DNA from: Glaciozyma antarctica PI12 | Taxonomy: Eukaryota; Basidiomycota; Microbotryomycetes; Kriegeriales; Camptobasidiaceae | NCBI GenBank assembly: GCA_002917775.1 | Contig: KZ627157.1 | Span: 126,032 to 190,031 of the forward strand | Length of the DNA: 64,000 nucleotides | Reading direction: 5' to 3' | Notes under the pieces: generated by a model | What the model saw: only the letters and a program-made list of their open reading frames with translations | What the model was told of the DNA's origin: nothing | Databases searched by the model: none | Part shown: positions 63,135 to 64,000 of the stretch, in pieces | Position numbering within the stretch: the stretch's first letter is position 1 | Layout: each line of letters opens with the position of its first letter | Position numbers and translations under genes: made by a program

Positions 63135-64000
63135 ATGAAGCAGATCCACAGCCTCCAGGAACGAAACAAGGCCTCTACCTCCTTCAGCAAGCCCCGCGTG
63201 ATTCCGCTCGAGCCCCTCCCACAAGAAGTCCTCTCCAGGATCCTCACCGAACTCGACCTCGACGCGAGTACGCAGCTCCCTCGCTCTCCTCCCACCAGAC
63301 TGACCTCGCTCCAGCTCCTAGGAAGCGTCAGAGAGCTCTACTGCTCCTCGCGAGCATCAGCCGCAGCTGGAGGGAAGCCGCGACGCGTCGAGCGTACGAG
63401 GGCCTTGAGCTCGACTCGCCCACCTCCCTCGTTCTCCTCGCACGCACGTTCAAGAAGAGTCCGCACCTCGCAACTTTCGTCCAGACCTTGTCAATTTCAA
63501 GCGTCTTCTCCCTCCGCCACCACCGTTCTCCCCCAGCTGACAGCCCACCTCGCAGCCTCCCCTCCCTCTACTCCCTCGGTTCCAAGAGCTCCGGCACCTG
63601 GCCCGGCCACTCCATCTCCCTCCTCCTCCGCCCCTGCAGCTCCATCACCTCCCTCGCTCTCTCCCTCGGTCCCTCGCACCTCTCTCCCCTCTCCTACCTC
63701 TCCCTCCCCCTCTCCTCTTTCAAGCACCTCACCACGTTCGTCTTCCTCACGAGCGAGATCTGGATCCACGACCTCGCGACCCTCGTCTCCTCCAGCCCCG
63801 CACTCACGTACCTCGAACTCAACCACGTCCGCGGAGATGTCTCTAGGCCGCTCGAACGGAACGAGGGAGCGAGATTGCAGCAAATCGAGATTGGGAGCAA
63901 CGCCCTCTCGCCGAATCATATCATCTGGCACCTAGAGGGCGAGACGAGCCTCGTCGCGCTGAGGATCGACCTCCCAGGCGCCGACAAGTCCGTCTTCGCA
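63135..64000 (+). CDS. F-box/LRR protein, 5' part (runs off the window)
   Basis: Probable SCF substrate receptor. From ATG 63135 (MKQIHSLQERNKASTSFSKP) the protein enters an F-box, LEPLPQEVLSRILTELDLD. After one intron (about 63267-63313) this continues RALLLLASISRSWREAATRR. Leucine-spaced segments (SITSLALSLGPSHL; ALTYLELNHV; SLVALRIDLPG) suggest LRR-like repeats. The open frame begins upstream with TTG, so 63135 is the first usable ATG. The right end is missing. Confidence 0.82.

Overview
The window looks like nuclear DNA of a basidiomycete yeast, most likely a red yeast of the Rhodotorula/Sporidiobolales type (an inference). It is GC-rich and gene-dense. Almost every gene is cut by many 45-70-base introns with GTGCGT or GTACGT donors, a CTGAC/CTGAT-like branch site and a GCAG acceptor. 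Only spliced host genes, one tRNA gene and a few repeats are present. I see no CRISPR array, operon, prophage or intact transposon.

Layout. Bases 1-3103 hold no convincing protein gene. They contain a tRNA-Thr(CGU) gene with a short intron, two diverged copies of a roughly 250-base dispersed repeat, and a TATA-rich palindrome. From 3104 onward the window is ordinary housekeeping DNA: RAD2/XPG nuclease (+), an SDR oxidoreductase (-), an unrecognised protein (+), an MCH1-like transporter (-), p23 co-chaperone (-), coronin (-), BiP/KAR2 (-), the very large B-block subunit of TFIIIC (-), a membrane protein (-), an F-box protein (-), the SPF45-like splicing/repair factor (+), DNA ligase I (-), a glutamine synthetase-like enzyme (+), an ALKBH1-type dioxygenase (+), an unusual ABC transporter (-), mitochondrial ribosomal protein bL27m (-), PRP38 (+), proteasome beta-5 PRE2 (+), a protoglobin-family protein (+), a single-pass membrane protein (+), an IPNS-like 2OG-Fe(II) oxygenase (+), SF3B1/PRP10 (-), the autophagic lipase ATG15 (+) and an F-box/LRR gene (+) that runs off the right edge.

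Several themes recur, although the genes are separate transcription units. Genome maintenance: RAD2, LIG1, ALKBH1 and SPF45. Splicing: SF3B1, PRP38 and SPF45. Protein folding and turnover: BiP, p23, PRE2, ATG15 and two F-box proteins. Many neighbours are tail-to-tail with very short gaps (38-101 bases).

No obviously new multi-gene system was found. The items most worth a second look are the eukaryotic protoglobin; three genes (protoglobin, LIG1, bL27m) whose reading frames break by one base at or near a homopolymer; a roughly 110-residue insertion before the signature motif of the ABC transporter; two AT-hooks in the TFIIIC subunit; a UPR-element-like site and microexons at BiP; and the repeat pair in the left 3 kb.

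CDS entries give the genomic span from start to stop codon and include introns.
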